Program-made: the position numbers and the translations under genes
DNA from: Streptomyces mangrovi
GTDB taxonomy: Bacteria; Actinomycetota; Actinomycetes; Streptomycetales; Streptomycetaceae
Reading direction: 5' to 3'
DNA: 64,000 bases
Assembly: GCF_900114215.1 (NCBI RefSeq)
Contig: NZ_FOSG01000006.1
Span: 1 to 64,000 of the forward strand
Part shown: positions 21,933 through 28,752 of the stretch, in pieces
How the letters are laid out: every line of letters starts with the position of its first letter
Numbering within the stretch: the stretch's first letter is position 1
Notes under the pieces: model-generated
The model's input: the letters and a program-made list of their open reading frames with translations, nothing else
What the model was told of the DNA's origin: nothing
Database searches by the model: none

Positions 21933-22003
21933 GGTGGAGTGGCCGAGAGGCGAGGCGACGGCCTGCAGAGCCGTTCACACAGGTTCGAATCCTGTCTCCA
22001 CCT
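21933..22003 (+). tRNA. tRNA-Cys (GCA)
   Basis: A 71-nt cloverleaf without encoded CCA. The acceptor stem GGTGGAG pairs with CTCCACC, and the discriminator base is T (U in the RNA). The anticodon arm ACGGC-CTGCAGA-GCCGT gives anticodon GCA for cysteine. The T arm ACAGG-TTCGAAT-CCTGT is complete. It stands alone, with no other tRNA in the window, and is followed at once by three hairpins. Confidence 0.96.
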
Positions 22004-22007
22004 CCGG

Positions 22008-22044
22008 CCGGGCCCGTCGCCGTTTGAAACGGCAACGGGCCCGG
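22008..22044. terminator. Hairpin 1 after tRNA-Cys
   Basis: A 10-bp stem and a 6-bp upper stem are separated by one C-A mismatch (arms 22008-22024 and 22028-22044) around a 3-nt loop. It starts 4 nt after the tRNA and is the likely tRNA terminator. Confidence 0.75.
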
Positions 22045-22075
22045 TTCCGAGGGACGCGGGGCGGCCCTCGGAACC
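22043..22075. terminator. Hairpin 2 after tRNA-Cys
   Basis: A perfect 11-bp inverted repeat (22043-22053 with 22065-22075) touches hairpin 1 and hairpin 3 by 2 nt on each side. Confidence 0.6.
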
Positions 22076-22105
22076 GGGGCTCCGGCGGTGTGCCCGGAGC
22101 CCCGG
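22074..22105. terminator. Hairpin 3, directly at the LysR1 stop
   Basis: A perfect 12-bp inverted repeat (22074-22085 with 22094-22105) ends 1 nt before the stop codon of the convergent LysR gene, for which it is the likely terminator. Confidence 0.7.
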
Positions 22106-22106
22106 T

Positions 22107-23078
22107 TCAGATTCCGCCCGCGCCCCCGCCCGCGTAGGACTCCCGGACCTCCTCGGCCAGCCGGTGCGCCCAGGCGGCGGCGCGGTCACCGGGCCGCCAG
22201 GCCAGGAGCAGCCGGTGGCGGACGGCGGTGTCGTCCAGCGGGAGGCAGACCATTCCGGCCGCCGGGGCCGGGAGCGGATAGGCCGGCAGTACACCGCCGG
22301 TGGCGCAGGCCAGCGCCGCGGCCTCGGCCTCGTCGGCCGCCCAGCGCACTTCGACGTGCACGTTGCGGCGCCGCACCGCGGTCATGAAGCGGTGGTGCAG
22401 GGCGGCGTGCCGGCGGCCGGCGGGGAGCAGACACGTCCGGCCGTCGAGGTCGAGGAGGGAGACCGAGGCCCGCTCCGCCGGCCGGTGGTCGGCCGCGGTC
22501 CGGACGAGCAGGCTCTCCTCGGCGAGCACGGCCGTGCCCAGGGCCTCCGGCAGGGGCCCGTCCAGATGGGGGAAGTGCCGGAACACGACCAGGTCCAGGC
22601 GGTGCAGGCGGAAGAGGTCCGGCAGGGCGGCGCCGCAGTCCCCGGTACCGCAGCCCCCGGTGCCGCAGTCCACGGTGCCGCACTCTCCGGCGCGCACCTC
22701 GACGGCGGCCGACGGCAGCAGGGCGCGGGCACGGGTGGCGACGAGCGGCAGAGCGGGGTGGGGTACGGCCCCGATGCGCAGGCGCTCCGCCGGCGGGCCC
22801 GGCGGACCCCCGTGCGCCCCGGCGGCCAGCAGCCGGTCGACCACCGGAAGCAGTTCGTCGGCGCAGTCCAGCAGCAGCCGGCCGGTCGCGGTGAGGAGGG
22901 CACCGCGGTGGTCGCGGTACAGGACGGCCAGGCCGGTGGCCCGCTCGACGCGCTGGACGCGGCGGCTGACGCCGGCCTGGCTGAGGCCGAGCGCCCGGGC
23001 GGCGCCGGCCAGGCTTCCGGTGTCGGCGACCGCGCGCAGCACCCGCAGGTCCTGGATCTCCACGTCCATGGCGGTCAT
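22107..23078 (-). CDS. LysR-family regulator with a fourfold cysteine repeat (LysR1)
   Basis: A 323-residue LysR regulator. The N-terminal winged helix-turn-helix is IQDLRVLRAVADTGSLAGAA with recognition helix LSQAGVSRRVQRVE. The effector domain starts near residue 95. Between its first strands sits an insertion with Cys133, Cys138, Cys143 and Cys148, each followed by Gly, at exact five-residue spacing. This is not part of the usual LysR fold and could bind metal or sense thiols. ATG 23078 overlaps the stop of the second LysR gene by 4 nt, so the two are translationally coupled. The nearest likely target is the divergent CDPS operon. Confidence 0.87.
   Translation of the reverse strand: MTAMDVEIQDLRVLRAVADTGSLAGAARALGLSQAGVSRRVQRVERATGLAVLYRDHRGALLTATGRLLLDCADELLPVVDRLLAAGAHGGPPGPPAERLRIGAVPHPALPLVATRARALLPSAAVEVRAGECGTVDCGTGGCGTGDCGAALPDLFRLHRLDLVVFRHFPHLDGPLPEALGTAVLAEESLLVRTAADHRPAERASVSLLDLDGRTCLLPAGRRHAALHHRFMTAVRRRNVHVEVRWAADEAEAAALACATGGVLPAYPLPAPAAGMVCLPLDDTAVRHRLLLAWRPGDRAAAWAHRLAEEVRESYAGGGAGGI
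22635..22682. repeat. 15-bp tandem repeat encoding CGTxx units in LysR1
   Basis: Four TGC codons on the minus strand (22682-22680, 22667-22665, 22652-22650, 22637-22635) are spaced exactly 15 bp apart within near-identical units of the form TGC-GGC-ACC-GKG-GRC. The pattern points to slippage duplication of a short cysteine-coding unit. Confidence 0.85.
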
Positions 23079-23986
23079 GCGGTGACCGGCCGCGGACGCG
23101 CCGCGGAGAGGACCGCGACCAGCGCCGGCACCTGCGCGGCGATCCGGCTGTCCCTGCGGAACGCCACCAGATGGCCGACCCGCAGTCCGAGGTCGTCCAC
23201 GGAGCGGTGGACCACCCCGGGCGGGAGCGGTCGGCACGCCTGGCTCAGGGCGACGCAGCCGCGGCTGCGGATCACATCGCAGCGAGGCCCGGAGACGGGG
23301 ATGTCGTGGGCGATGCGCGGTGTGAATCCGTAGGAGGCGCACAGGGCGCGGAGTTTACCGTCGCAGCCGTCGGGGCCGGTGACCGAGATCCACTCCTCAT
23401 GCGCCAGATCGGCCATGGTGAGCCGTTCCGCGGTGGCCTGCGGCCGGTTGGCGGCGACCGCGAGCAGTACCGGACTGTGCCCCCAGGCGATCTGCGCGAC
23501 CGGACCGTCCGCGGACGGGAGCGGGCCGTCCTGCCCAAGAGTGTGGTCGCGCAGCGCGATGTCGATCTCCCCGGCCCGCAGCAGGTCCACCAGCTCCCGG
23601 GTGGAGCCGGTGACCACGATCCGCGGGTGTTCCCCGCACGGCAGCCGCCGCAGGGAGTTCAGCAGGGGTTCGTGGAGCACGCTGTCGGCCCAGCCCACCC
23701 GCAGCGCCCGGCTCCGGACTTCGCGGTGGTCGTGCAACCGCTGCCCGAAGTCGTCGAGGATGCGGAGGACGCACTCCGCGTGGTCGAGGACGGTGCTGCC
23801 GAGGGCGGTGGGCCGGGTGCCGTGGGGGCCGCGTTCGAACAGGGCCCCGCCGAGCAGCTCCTCCAGCCTCCGTACCTGGCGGCTCAGGGCCGGCTGGGGC
23901 AGCTCCAGCGCCGCCGCCGCCCTGTTGAGGCTCCCGGTGTCGGCGACGACGCGCAGCAGACGCAGATGGCGGATCTGTAATTCCAT
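23075..23986 (-). CDS. LysR-family transcriptional regulator (LysR2)
   Basis: A 303-residue LysR regulator. The N-terminus MELQIRHLRLLRVVADTGSL is closely similar in layout to LysR1, with recognition segment LPQPALSRQVRRLEELLG. The effector domain spans about residues 90-290 and has two cysteines in PDGCDGKLRALCASYG. It starts at ATG 23986, diverges from the CDPS gene across a 259-nt gap, and overlaps LysR1 at its 3' end. The tandem pair probably arose by duplication and divergence. It is the best candidate to bind the T-N11-A box in the gap. Confidence 0.88.
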   Translation of the reverse strand: MELQIRHLRLLRVVADTGSLNRAAAALELPQPALSRQVRRLEELLGGALFERGPHGTRPTALGSTVLDHAECVLRILDDFGQRLHDHREVRSRALRVGWADSVLHEPLLNSLRRLPCGEHPRIVVTGSTRELVDLLRAGEIDIALRDHTLGQDGPLPSADGPVAQIAWGHSPVLLAVAANRPQATAERLTMADLAHEEWISVTGPDGCDGKLRALCASYGFTPRIAHDIPVSGPRCDVIRSRGCVALSQACRPLPPGVVHRSVDDLGLRVGHLVAFRRDSRIAAQVPALVAVLSAARPRPVTA

Positions 23987-24029
23987 GATCGGAGGCTAAG
24001 CGGATTCCGTCCGCCCGCACCAGAGCCGG

Positions 24030-24056
24030 ATCGAGCACGGTGCAAATTCTGTCGAT
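24030..24056. promoter_or_regulatory. Dyad ATCGA-N17-TCGAT near the LysR2 start
   Basis: A perfect 5-bp inverted repeat (24030-24034 with 24052-24056) lies 44 nt upstream of the LysR2 start. It shares ATCG half-sites with the second dyad at 24182 and may be an autoregulatory site. Short arms make this tentative. Confidence 0.35.
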
Positions 24057-24181
24057 TTCCGCGCGTGCGGGTCGGTGGGCTTCCGTCGGCAGGTGAGCGG
24101 ATCCGCCCGGGGCGGGTGCGCGCGGACGGCATAACCGGTCGGCACTACCCGGCCTCCCGTCCGGCCGCCATCATCCCATTC

Positions 24182-24206
24182 ATCGGTTTGCAGGCCGTGA
24201 CCCGAT
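24182..24206. promoter_or_regulatory. LysR-type T-N11-A box upstream of the CDPS gene
   Basis: An interrupted dyad ATCGGTT-N11-ACCCGAT (6 of 7 positions complementary) fits the classic LysR consensus T-N11-A within an inverted repeat. It ends 39 nt before the CDPS start codon, in the gap between LysR2 and the CDPS gene, where an activator would be expected. Confidence 0.6.
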
Positions 24207-24245
24207 CGGATGGGGGGCTGTCCGAACCACGACCCGAGGTGGATT

Positions 24246-25022
24246 GTGTTTGAGATCGAACCACTTACCGAGAACTGCCGTGAATTACTTCCCGAAGCGG
24301 CCGTCGCCTGCATCGGGGTCAGCCCGTTCAACAGCTACTTCAGTACGCGGCGGCTGACCGCCCTGGCGGGCTGGGCGATGGAGCGCTTCGAGCGGGTGTG
24401 TTTCTTCGTACCGGACACGGTGGCCGCCTACACGCTGGAAGCGCTGGGGTGCGAGCCGGGCCGCGCGCGTCACAAGGCGCGGAGCCAGGGCCGGTACGTC
24501 CACAACAAGATCACCACCGCGCTGCGGAGTCTGGGGGTCGAGGAGCCGCGGAGACTCGTCCTGGGCATGGAGCGGCTGGGCGGCTCGGCACGCTACGGGC
24601 AGCTCCTGGCGGAGGCGCACCTGCTGTTCCGGGAAGACGCCTCCTTCCGCGCCGCCTGCCTGGAGGCGTCCCGCTGGGTGCTGGACCGGAGGCTGCCGCC
24701 CGGCGCCGCCCCCAGCGAGGAGCAACTGCGGCGCGCGGTGCGGTACTTCCTGGCGGAGCTGCCCCTCTTCGCCGACTCCGCCGGGGCCACTGGGGCCACT
24801 GGGGCCACCGGGGCCGCCGGGTCCACGGGGGACGGTTCGTCGTTCTTCCTCTACCACCAGCGGGTGGCCTTCCTGGAGCGCTTCTACCGGCGGGAGCTGA
24901 GCTGGAGACCGGTGCCGGGACAGGGCTTCGTGGTGGTCCGCGAGCGGGCGCCGGAGGCCGGCACGGCCGGAGCCGTGCCCGCAGCCGCCCCGGTGGGGGA
25001 GGTGTCCCATGGCGCCCGCTGA
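24246..25022 (+). CDS. tRNA-dependent cyclodipeptide synthase, NYH subfamily
   Basis: A 258-residue enzyme that would take two aminoacyl-tRNAs and form a 2,5-diketopiperazine. It aligns along its length with AlbC. The ping-pong serine is Ser26 in GVSPFNSYFS (AlbC Ser37). The general-acid/base region has Tyr167 and Glu171 in RYFLAELPLFADS (AlbC Tyr178, Glu182). Asn29 with Tyr203-His204 (FFLYHQ) marks the NYH subfamily. A low-complexity loop of Ala-Thr-Gly repeats (residues 180-195) lies between the last two motifs. GTG 24246 is preferred, with GAGG 6 nt upstream; an ATG at 24210 would add 12 atypical residues. The product is not predictable here. It overlaps the next gene by 14 nt. Confidence 0.92.
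   Translation: MFEIEPLTENCRELLPEAAVACIGVSPFNSYFSTRRLTALAGWAMERFERVCFFVPDTVAAYTLEALGCEPGRARHKARSQGRYVHNKITTALRSLGVEEPRRLVLGMERLGGSARYGQLLAEAHLLFREDASFRAACLEASRWVLDRRLPPGAAPSEEQLRRAVRYFLAELPLFADSAGATGATGATGAAGSTGDGSSFFLYHQRVAFLERFYRRELSWRPVPGQGFVVVRERAPEAGTAGAVPAAAPVGEVSHGAR
24783..24818. repeat. 9-bp tandem repeat in the CDPS loop
   Basis: Four units of GGGGCCACT or close variants lie in frame and encode the repeated Gly-Ala-Thr loop, a site where copy number could change without a frameshift. Confidence 0.8.
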
Positions 25023-26418
25023 GGCCGGGCGGGGAGCCGTCGGCGAGCCCGGCCGGGGCGAGGCGCTGGACGACTACTCGCTCAGCCGGGTCCCCGAGGA
25101 GGCGCGCTACTCGTGGATCTCGGTGGCGGTGCAGCGGTTCGGGCAGGTCTCCTCCTTCCAGCAGTTCATGGTGGGCGCGGTCCTGGGCTACGGGATGACG
25201 TTCACCGACGCGGTGATCGCCATCACCGTCGGCTCGGTGATGCTGGAGGCCGTCACGATCCTGCTGGGTGTCGCCGGGGTCAGGGAGGGCCTGTCGACCT
25301 CGGTGCTCGCCCGCTGGTCGGGCTTCGGCCGCAAGGGCTCCGCGGCGGTGGGCATGCTCGTGGCGTTCAGCCTCGCCGGCTGGTTCGGTGTGCAGAACGG
25401 CGTGTTCGCGCAGGGAATGCACAACCTCGCGGGCGGGGTGCCGCCATGGGCCTGGGCGCTGGCGGGCGGCGCGGCGGTCACGGCCGTCTCGGTGTTCGGC
25501 TTCAACACCATGGCGTGGACGGCCTACCTGACCGTCCCCGCGTTCCTCCTGCTGGCCGGCTGGTCGGTGGTGGACACCCTGGCCGACCACTCGCTGGGAC
25601 ATCTGGTGACCGCGGCCCCGCCGGGGCCGGCGCTGTCCCTGGCCGAGGGCACGACGCTGGTGGCCGGGGCGTTCATCCTGGGGGCGCTGATGACCCCGGA
25701 CATGACGCGCTTCAACCGCAGACCGTCCGACGTGGTCAAGCAGACGCTCCTGGGCGTGACGCTGGGGGAGTACCTGATCGGGCTCACCGCGGTGCTGCTC
25801 GGCCACGCGGCCCGCACCGCCGACATCGTCGGCATCATCACCACCTCGTCCGGCCTGCTGGGCACGCTGATCCTGGCGACGGCGATCCTGAAGATCAACG
25901 ACTGGAACCTGTACTCGTCCGCGCTGGCCACCGTCAACAGCATCGATGTGATCCTCGGCAGACGCGTCGGCCGCCGGACGGTGACGCTGGTGATCGGTGC
26001 GGTGGGCACGACGCTGTCCGCCGCGGGTGTGATGGACGACTTCACCGGCTTCCTGGAGACCATCGGGGTGCTCGCCCCGCCGGTGGCCGGGATCATCATC
26101 GCCGAGTACTACGTGGTGCGGCGGTTCCGCGCGGACCTCGACCGGGCCCGCTCGCACGGCGGGCTGCCCGGCGGGATCGCCGACTGGATGCCCCTGTCCC
26201 TGGTGTGCTGGGCCGCCGGCGCGCTGACCGGCGAGTACGCGGGCATCGGCATCCCCGCGGTCAACGCCGTCGTGGCCGCCTTCGCGCTCTACGCGGTGGC
26301 GGGCCGGGCGGCGGTCCGCAGGGGCCCGCGGGCCTCCCGCACCCCCGGGACCCCTCCTCCCGGCCGCTCCGGGCTCCCGGACCTTCCCGAAAGCGGCATG
26401 ACGAAGACAGGAGGCTGA
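25009..26418 (+). CDS. NCS1-family nucleobase/hydantoin-type permease
   Basis: A 469-residue membrane transporter of nucleobase:cation symporter-1 type (CodB/Mhp1 relatives) with about 12 transmembrane segments. Typical parts are SFQQFMVGAVLGYGMTF in segment 1, GWFGVQNGVFAQG in segment 3, and LKINDWNLYSSALA later. ATG 25009 lies inside the CDPS gene with GGGGGAGG 6 nt upstream, so expression is coupled to the synthase. Cytosine is the default prediction. Since Mhp1 carries substituted hydantoins, which resemble diketopiperazines, transport of the CDPS product is an attractive alternative. The C-terminal 35 residues are Pro-rich and disordered. Confidence 0.86.
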   Translation: MAPAEAGRGAVGEPGRGEALDDYSLSRVPEEARYSWISVAVQRFGQVSSFQQFMVGAVLGYGMTFTDAVIAITVGSVMLEAVTILLGVAGVREGLSTSVLARWSGFGRKGSAAVGMLVAFSLAGWFGVQNGVFAQGMHNLAGGVPPWAWALAGGAAVTAVSVFGFNTMAWTAYLTVPAFLLLAGWSVVDTLADHSLGHLVTAAPPGPALSLAEGTTLVAGAFILGALMTPDMTRFNRRPSDVVKQTLLGVTLGEYLIGLTAVLLGHAARTADIVGIITTSSGLLGTLILATAILKINDWNLYSSALATVNSIDVILGRRVGRRTVTLVIGAVGTTLSAAGVMDDFTGFLETIGVLAPPVAGIIIAEYYVVRRFRADLDRARSHGGLPGGIADWMPLSLVCWAAGALTGEYAGIGIPAVNAVVAAFALYAVAGRAAVRRGPRASRTPGTPPPGRSGLPDLPESGMTKTGG

Positions 26419-26419
26419 C

Positions 26420-26773
26420 GTGCTACCCCTGGTGAAGAGGGACGAACTGAAGGCCGAGATGGACGCCGGGAAGACCGTCGTGGTCGACACGATGCCGGCG
26501 GCCTACTACGAACGCGAGCACCTGCCCGGCGCGGTGAACATCCCCGGGTTCCCCTACGAGGACGCGCAGCGGTTCACCGACGAACTCGCGCCCGCCGTAC
26601 TGCCGGACCGCACCGTCCCCGTAGTCGTGTACTGCGCGAACGTGCCGTGCCGCAACAGCGAACTCGTCGGCGCCCGGCTGGTGGCGCTCGGCTACACGGA
26701 CGTGCGCAAGTACCGCGAGGGGATCGAGGACTGGGTCGCCCACGGCCTGCCCACGGAGACCTCCGAGGCCTGA
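26420..26773 (+). CDS. Single-domain rhodanese-like protein
   Basis: A 117-residue cytoplasmic protein with one rhodanese domain. The first conserved Asp is in VVVDTMPAAYY, the CH2A-like segment EREHLPGAVNIP follows, and the active loop is VVVYCANVPCRNSE with Cys72 as the persulfide-forming residue. A second cysteine, Cys77, is in the same loop and could form a disulfide or relay sulfur. GTG 26420 has a near-perfect AGGAGG that overlaps the end of the permease gene, with one base between stop and start. It is therefore the third gene of the CDPS operon. Donor and acceptor are unknown. Confidence 0.87.
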   Translation: MLPLVKRDELKAEMDAGKTVVVDTMPAAYYEREHLPGAVNIPGFPYEDAQRFTDELAPAVLPDRTVPVVVYCANVPCRNSELVGARLVALGYTDVRKYREGIEDWVAHGLPTETSEA

Positions 26774-26886
26774 GCACCGGCCCGGGGCCCGTTCCCCACC
26801 GGGACCCGCTTCCCCCCCATCTGTGCGGCGGCTTCCCGCCGCTGTGCTCGCCCCATCCTGTTCCACCCCACGAAAGGAAAAGGATC

Positions 26887-27336
26887 ATGATTCGCAGACT
26901 GGCCGTCGCGGCGTCCGCCGTCGCGCTGCTGTTCACAGGAGCGGCCGCGCAGGCCGCCGCCGCTCCCACCGCTCCCGCGGCGGCGGCCCAGGCGTCCGCC
27001 GCCGACAGCATCCCCGGTGTCGTCGACGTGACCTCGGCCAACTACGCCCAGGTCATGGAGTGGTCGTACACCAAGCCCGTGGTGCTCGACTTCACCGCTT
27101 CCTGGTGCTACTGGTGCCAGAGGCAGAAGCCCTACCTCCAGAAGTACAACACCGAGGACAACGGCGCCTGGGTCTGGGCGCGCGTCGACGTCGACCGCAA
27201 CCCCGACCTGGCGCGGAGGTACGGAGTCCGCGGCATCCCGGCCCTGCTCAACATCCAAAGCGGCCGGGAGGCCGGCAGCCGCATGGTCGGCTACGACGGG
27301 CCGACCTCGCTGCGTATCTGGCTGAACAACCTGTGA
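26887..27336 (+). CDS. Secreted thioredoxin-fold protein with CYWC active site
   Basis: A 149-residue protein with a Sec signal peptide (MIRRLAVAASAVALLFTG, likely cut near AQA-AAA, residues 21-26) and an Ala/Pro-rich linker. The thioredoxin domain starts near residue 44. The redox motif is Cys74-Tyr-Trp-Cys77 in FTASWCYWCQRQKP, and the cis-proline is in GIPALL. There are no other cysteines. Being exported, it probably acts on disulfides outside the membrane and needs an electron source there. It starts 113 nt after the rhodanese gene with AAAGGAAAAGG upstream and is followed by a strong palindrome. Confidence 0.88.
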   Translation: MIRRLAVAASAVALLFTGAAAQAAAAPTAPAAAAQASAADSIPGVVDVTSANYAQVMEWSYTKPVVLDFTASWCYWCQRQKPYLQKYNTEDNGAWVWARVDVDRNPDLARRYGVRGIPALLNIQSGREAGSRMVGYDGPTSLRIWLNNL

Positions 27337-27343
27337 CGCCCCC

Positions 27344-27373
27344 GCGTGCCGGCCGCCGCGGCGGCCGGCACGC
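27344..27373. terminator. 30-nt palindromic hairpin after the thioredoxin gene
   Basis: A perfect palindrome from 27344 to 27373 begins 8 nt after the thioredoxin stop. As RNA it would fold into a stable G+C stem with a tiny loop. It probably ends the CDPS-side transcript and separates it from the protease gene. Confidence 0.75.
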
Positions 27374-27465
27374 CCCCCTCGCCCTCCGGCGGTGCGGCGT
27401 GTCCGCCCGTCTCCCACTCTCGCGGGTCAGCTCCCCGCGACCGTAAGCGAAAGGCCCGACCCCCC

Positions 27466-28752
27466 ATGAAGAGATCCCTGCCGAGGGCCGCCGCCGCGGC
27501 GGTCGCCGCGGTCGGCGCGGCACTGCCCTTCCTGGTCGCCGGCCCGGTGGCCCTCGCGGCCCCGGCCGACCGGCCCTCCTCCGCGCCCCTCGCTCCCTCC
27601 GCGCCGGCCGTCCACATCGTCCAGGTCCACGGCACGGAGGCGACACGGGAGGCGGTCACCGAACGGGCCCGGCAGCTGACCGCCGACCACGGGGGCGAAC
27701 TGCGCCGGGTGTACTACGCGGCCTCGCAGGCGTTCTCCGTCTCGCTGACCGAGGAGCAGCTGGCCGGTTACTACAGGGACACCCGCGTCAGCTCCATCAC
27801 CCCCGACCGCGTCTACCGGGTCGCCGGACTGCAGCACGGGGGCGCGGTGTCCGCCGCCGCCGGCGGCGTCCAGATATGGCCGCCCTCCTGGGGCCTGGAC
27901 CGCATCGACCAGCGGGACCTGCCGCTGGACGGCGTCTACGCCTTCCACGGCACCGGAGCCGGGACGCATGTGTACGTCGTCGACACCGGAGTCCGCACCG
28001 GCCACGGGGAGTTCGCGGGCCGGGCGCGCGGCGCGTACGACGCGATCACCCCGGGGCCGGGCGGCGACGGCGACTGCCACGGGCACGGCACCGCGACGGC
28101 GGCCATCGCGGCCGGACGGTGGACCGGTGTCGCCAAGGGCGCCACGGTGGAGTCGGTGCGCGCCCTCGGCTGCGACGGCACCGGGACGATGGAGCACATC
28201 ATGTCCGCCGTCGACTGGATCACCGCCAACGCCCGGCGGCCCGCGGTGGTCAACCTGGGCTTCTCCGGCGAGCCCGGATCGGTGCTCGACCTCCAGCTCT
28301 ACGAGATGACGCGGAAGGGGATCGCGTACACCGCGGCCGCCGGCAACGGCGACGGGTCCGGAAACGGGATCGAGTCCTGCGAGACCACCCCGGCCCGGCA
28401 GACCACCGCCATCACCGTGGCCGCCACCGACCGCGACGACAGCCGTCCCGCCTGGTCCAACTACGGCTACTGCGTACACCTGTTCGCCCCCGGAACCGGC
28501 ATCACCACGGCCGGCTCCCGGGGCGACCGCCACTACACCGGACTCTCCGGCACCTCCGCCGCCACCGCCCAGGTGACCGGCGCCGCGGCGGTCCACCTGG
28601 CCGAGCACCCCGGGGCGACACCCGAGGAACTGGACGAGGCCCTCGCCGACGCCGCCACCGAGGACCGGGTGCGCGACGCGGGACCGGACTCCCGCAACCT
28701 GCTGCTGTACACGGGCCGGCCCGAGGGCACGGAGGGGCGGGGGGACCGGTGA
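27466..28752 (+). CDS. Secreted subtilisin-like serine protease (S8, proteinase K type)
   Basis: A 428-residue secreted pre-pro-protease. It has a signal peptide (residues 1-32), an inhibitor-I9 propeptide (about 48-120), then the catalytic domain. The triad is Asp173 (VVDTGVRTG), His207 (GHGTATA) and Ser364 (GLSGTSAAT), with the oxyanion Asn293 in AAAGNGDG. Cys204, Cys236, Cys305 and Cys336 could form two disulfides as in proteinase K relatives. The first His position is CHGHGTATA rather than the common GHGTHVAG. It overlaps the thioredoxin reductase gene by 4 nt, an unusual coupling of a secreted protease with a cytoplasmic flavoenzyme. Confidence 0.92.
   Translation: MKRSLPRAAAAAVAAVGAALPFLVAGPVALAAPADRPSSAPLAPSAPAVHIVQVHGTEATREAVTERARQLTADHGGELRRVYYAASQAFSVSLTEEQLAGYYRDTRVSSITPDRVYRVAGLQHGGAVSAAAGGVQIWPPSWGLDRIDQRDLPLDGVYAFHGTGAGTHVYVVDTGVRTGHGEFAGRARGAYDAITPGPGGDGDCHGHGTATAAIAAGRWTGVAKGATVESVRALGCDGTGTMEHIMSAVDWITANARRPAVVNLGFSGEPGSVLDLQLYEMTRKGIAYTAAAGNGDGSGNGIESCETTPARQTTAITVAATDRDDSRPAWSNYGYCVHLFAPGTGITTAGSRGDRHYTGLSGTSAATAQVTGAAAVHLAEHPGATPEELDEALADAATEDRVRDAGPDSRNLLLYTGRPEGTEGRGDR

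Noticed and set aside
24210..24248. Upstream ATG 24210 as the CDPS start
   Set aside because: It would add 12 residues unlike the family and lacks a ribosome-binding site, while GTG 24246 has GAGG at 6 nt.
22635..24818. Short tandem repeats considered as a CRISPR array
   Set aside because: The repeats are 9 or 15 bp, in frame inside coding regions and without spacers; no cas genes occur in the window.
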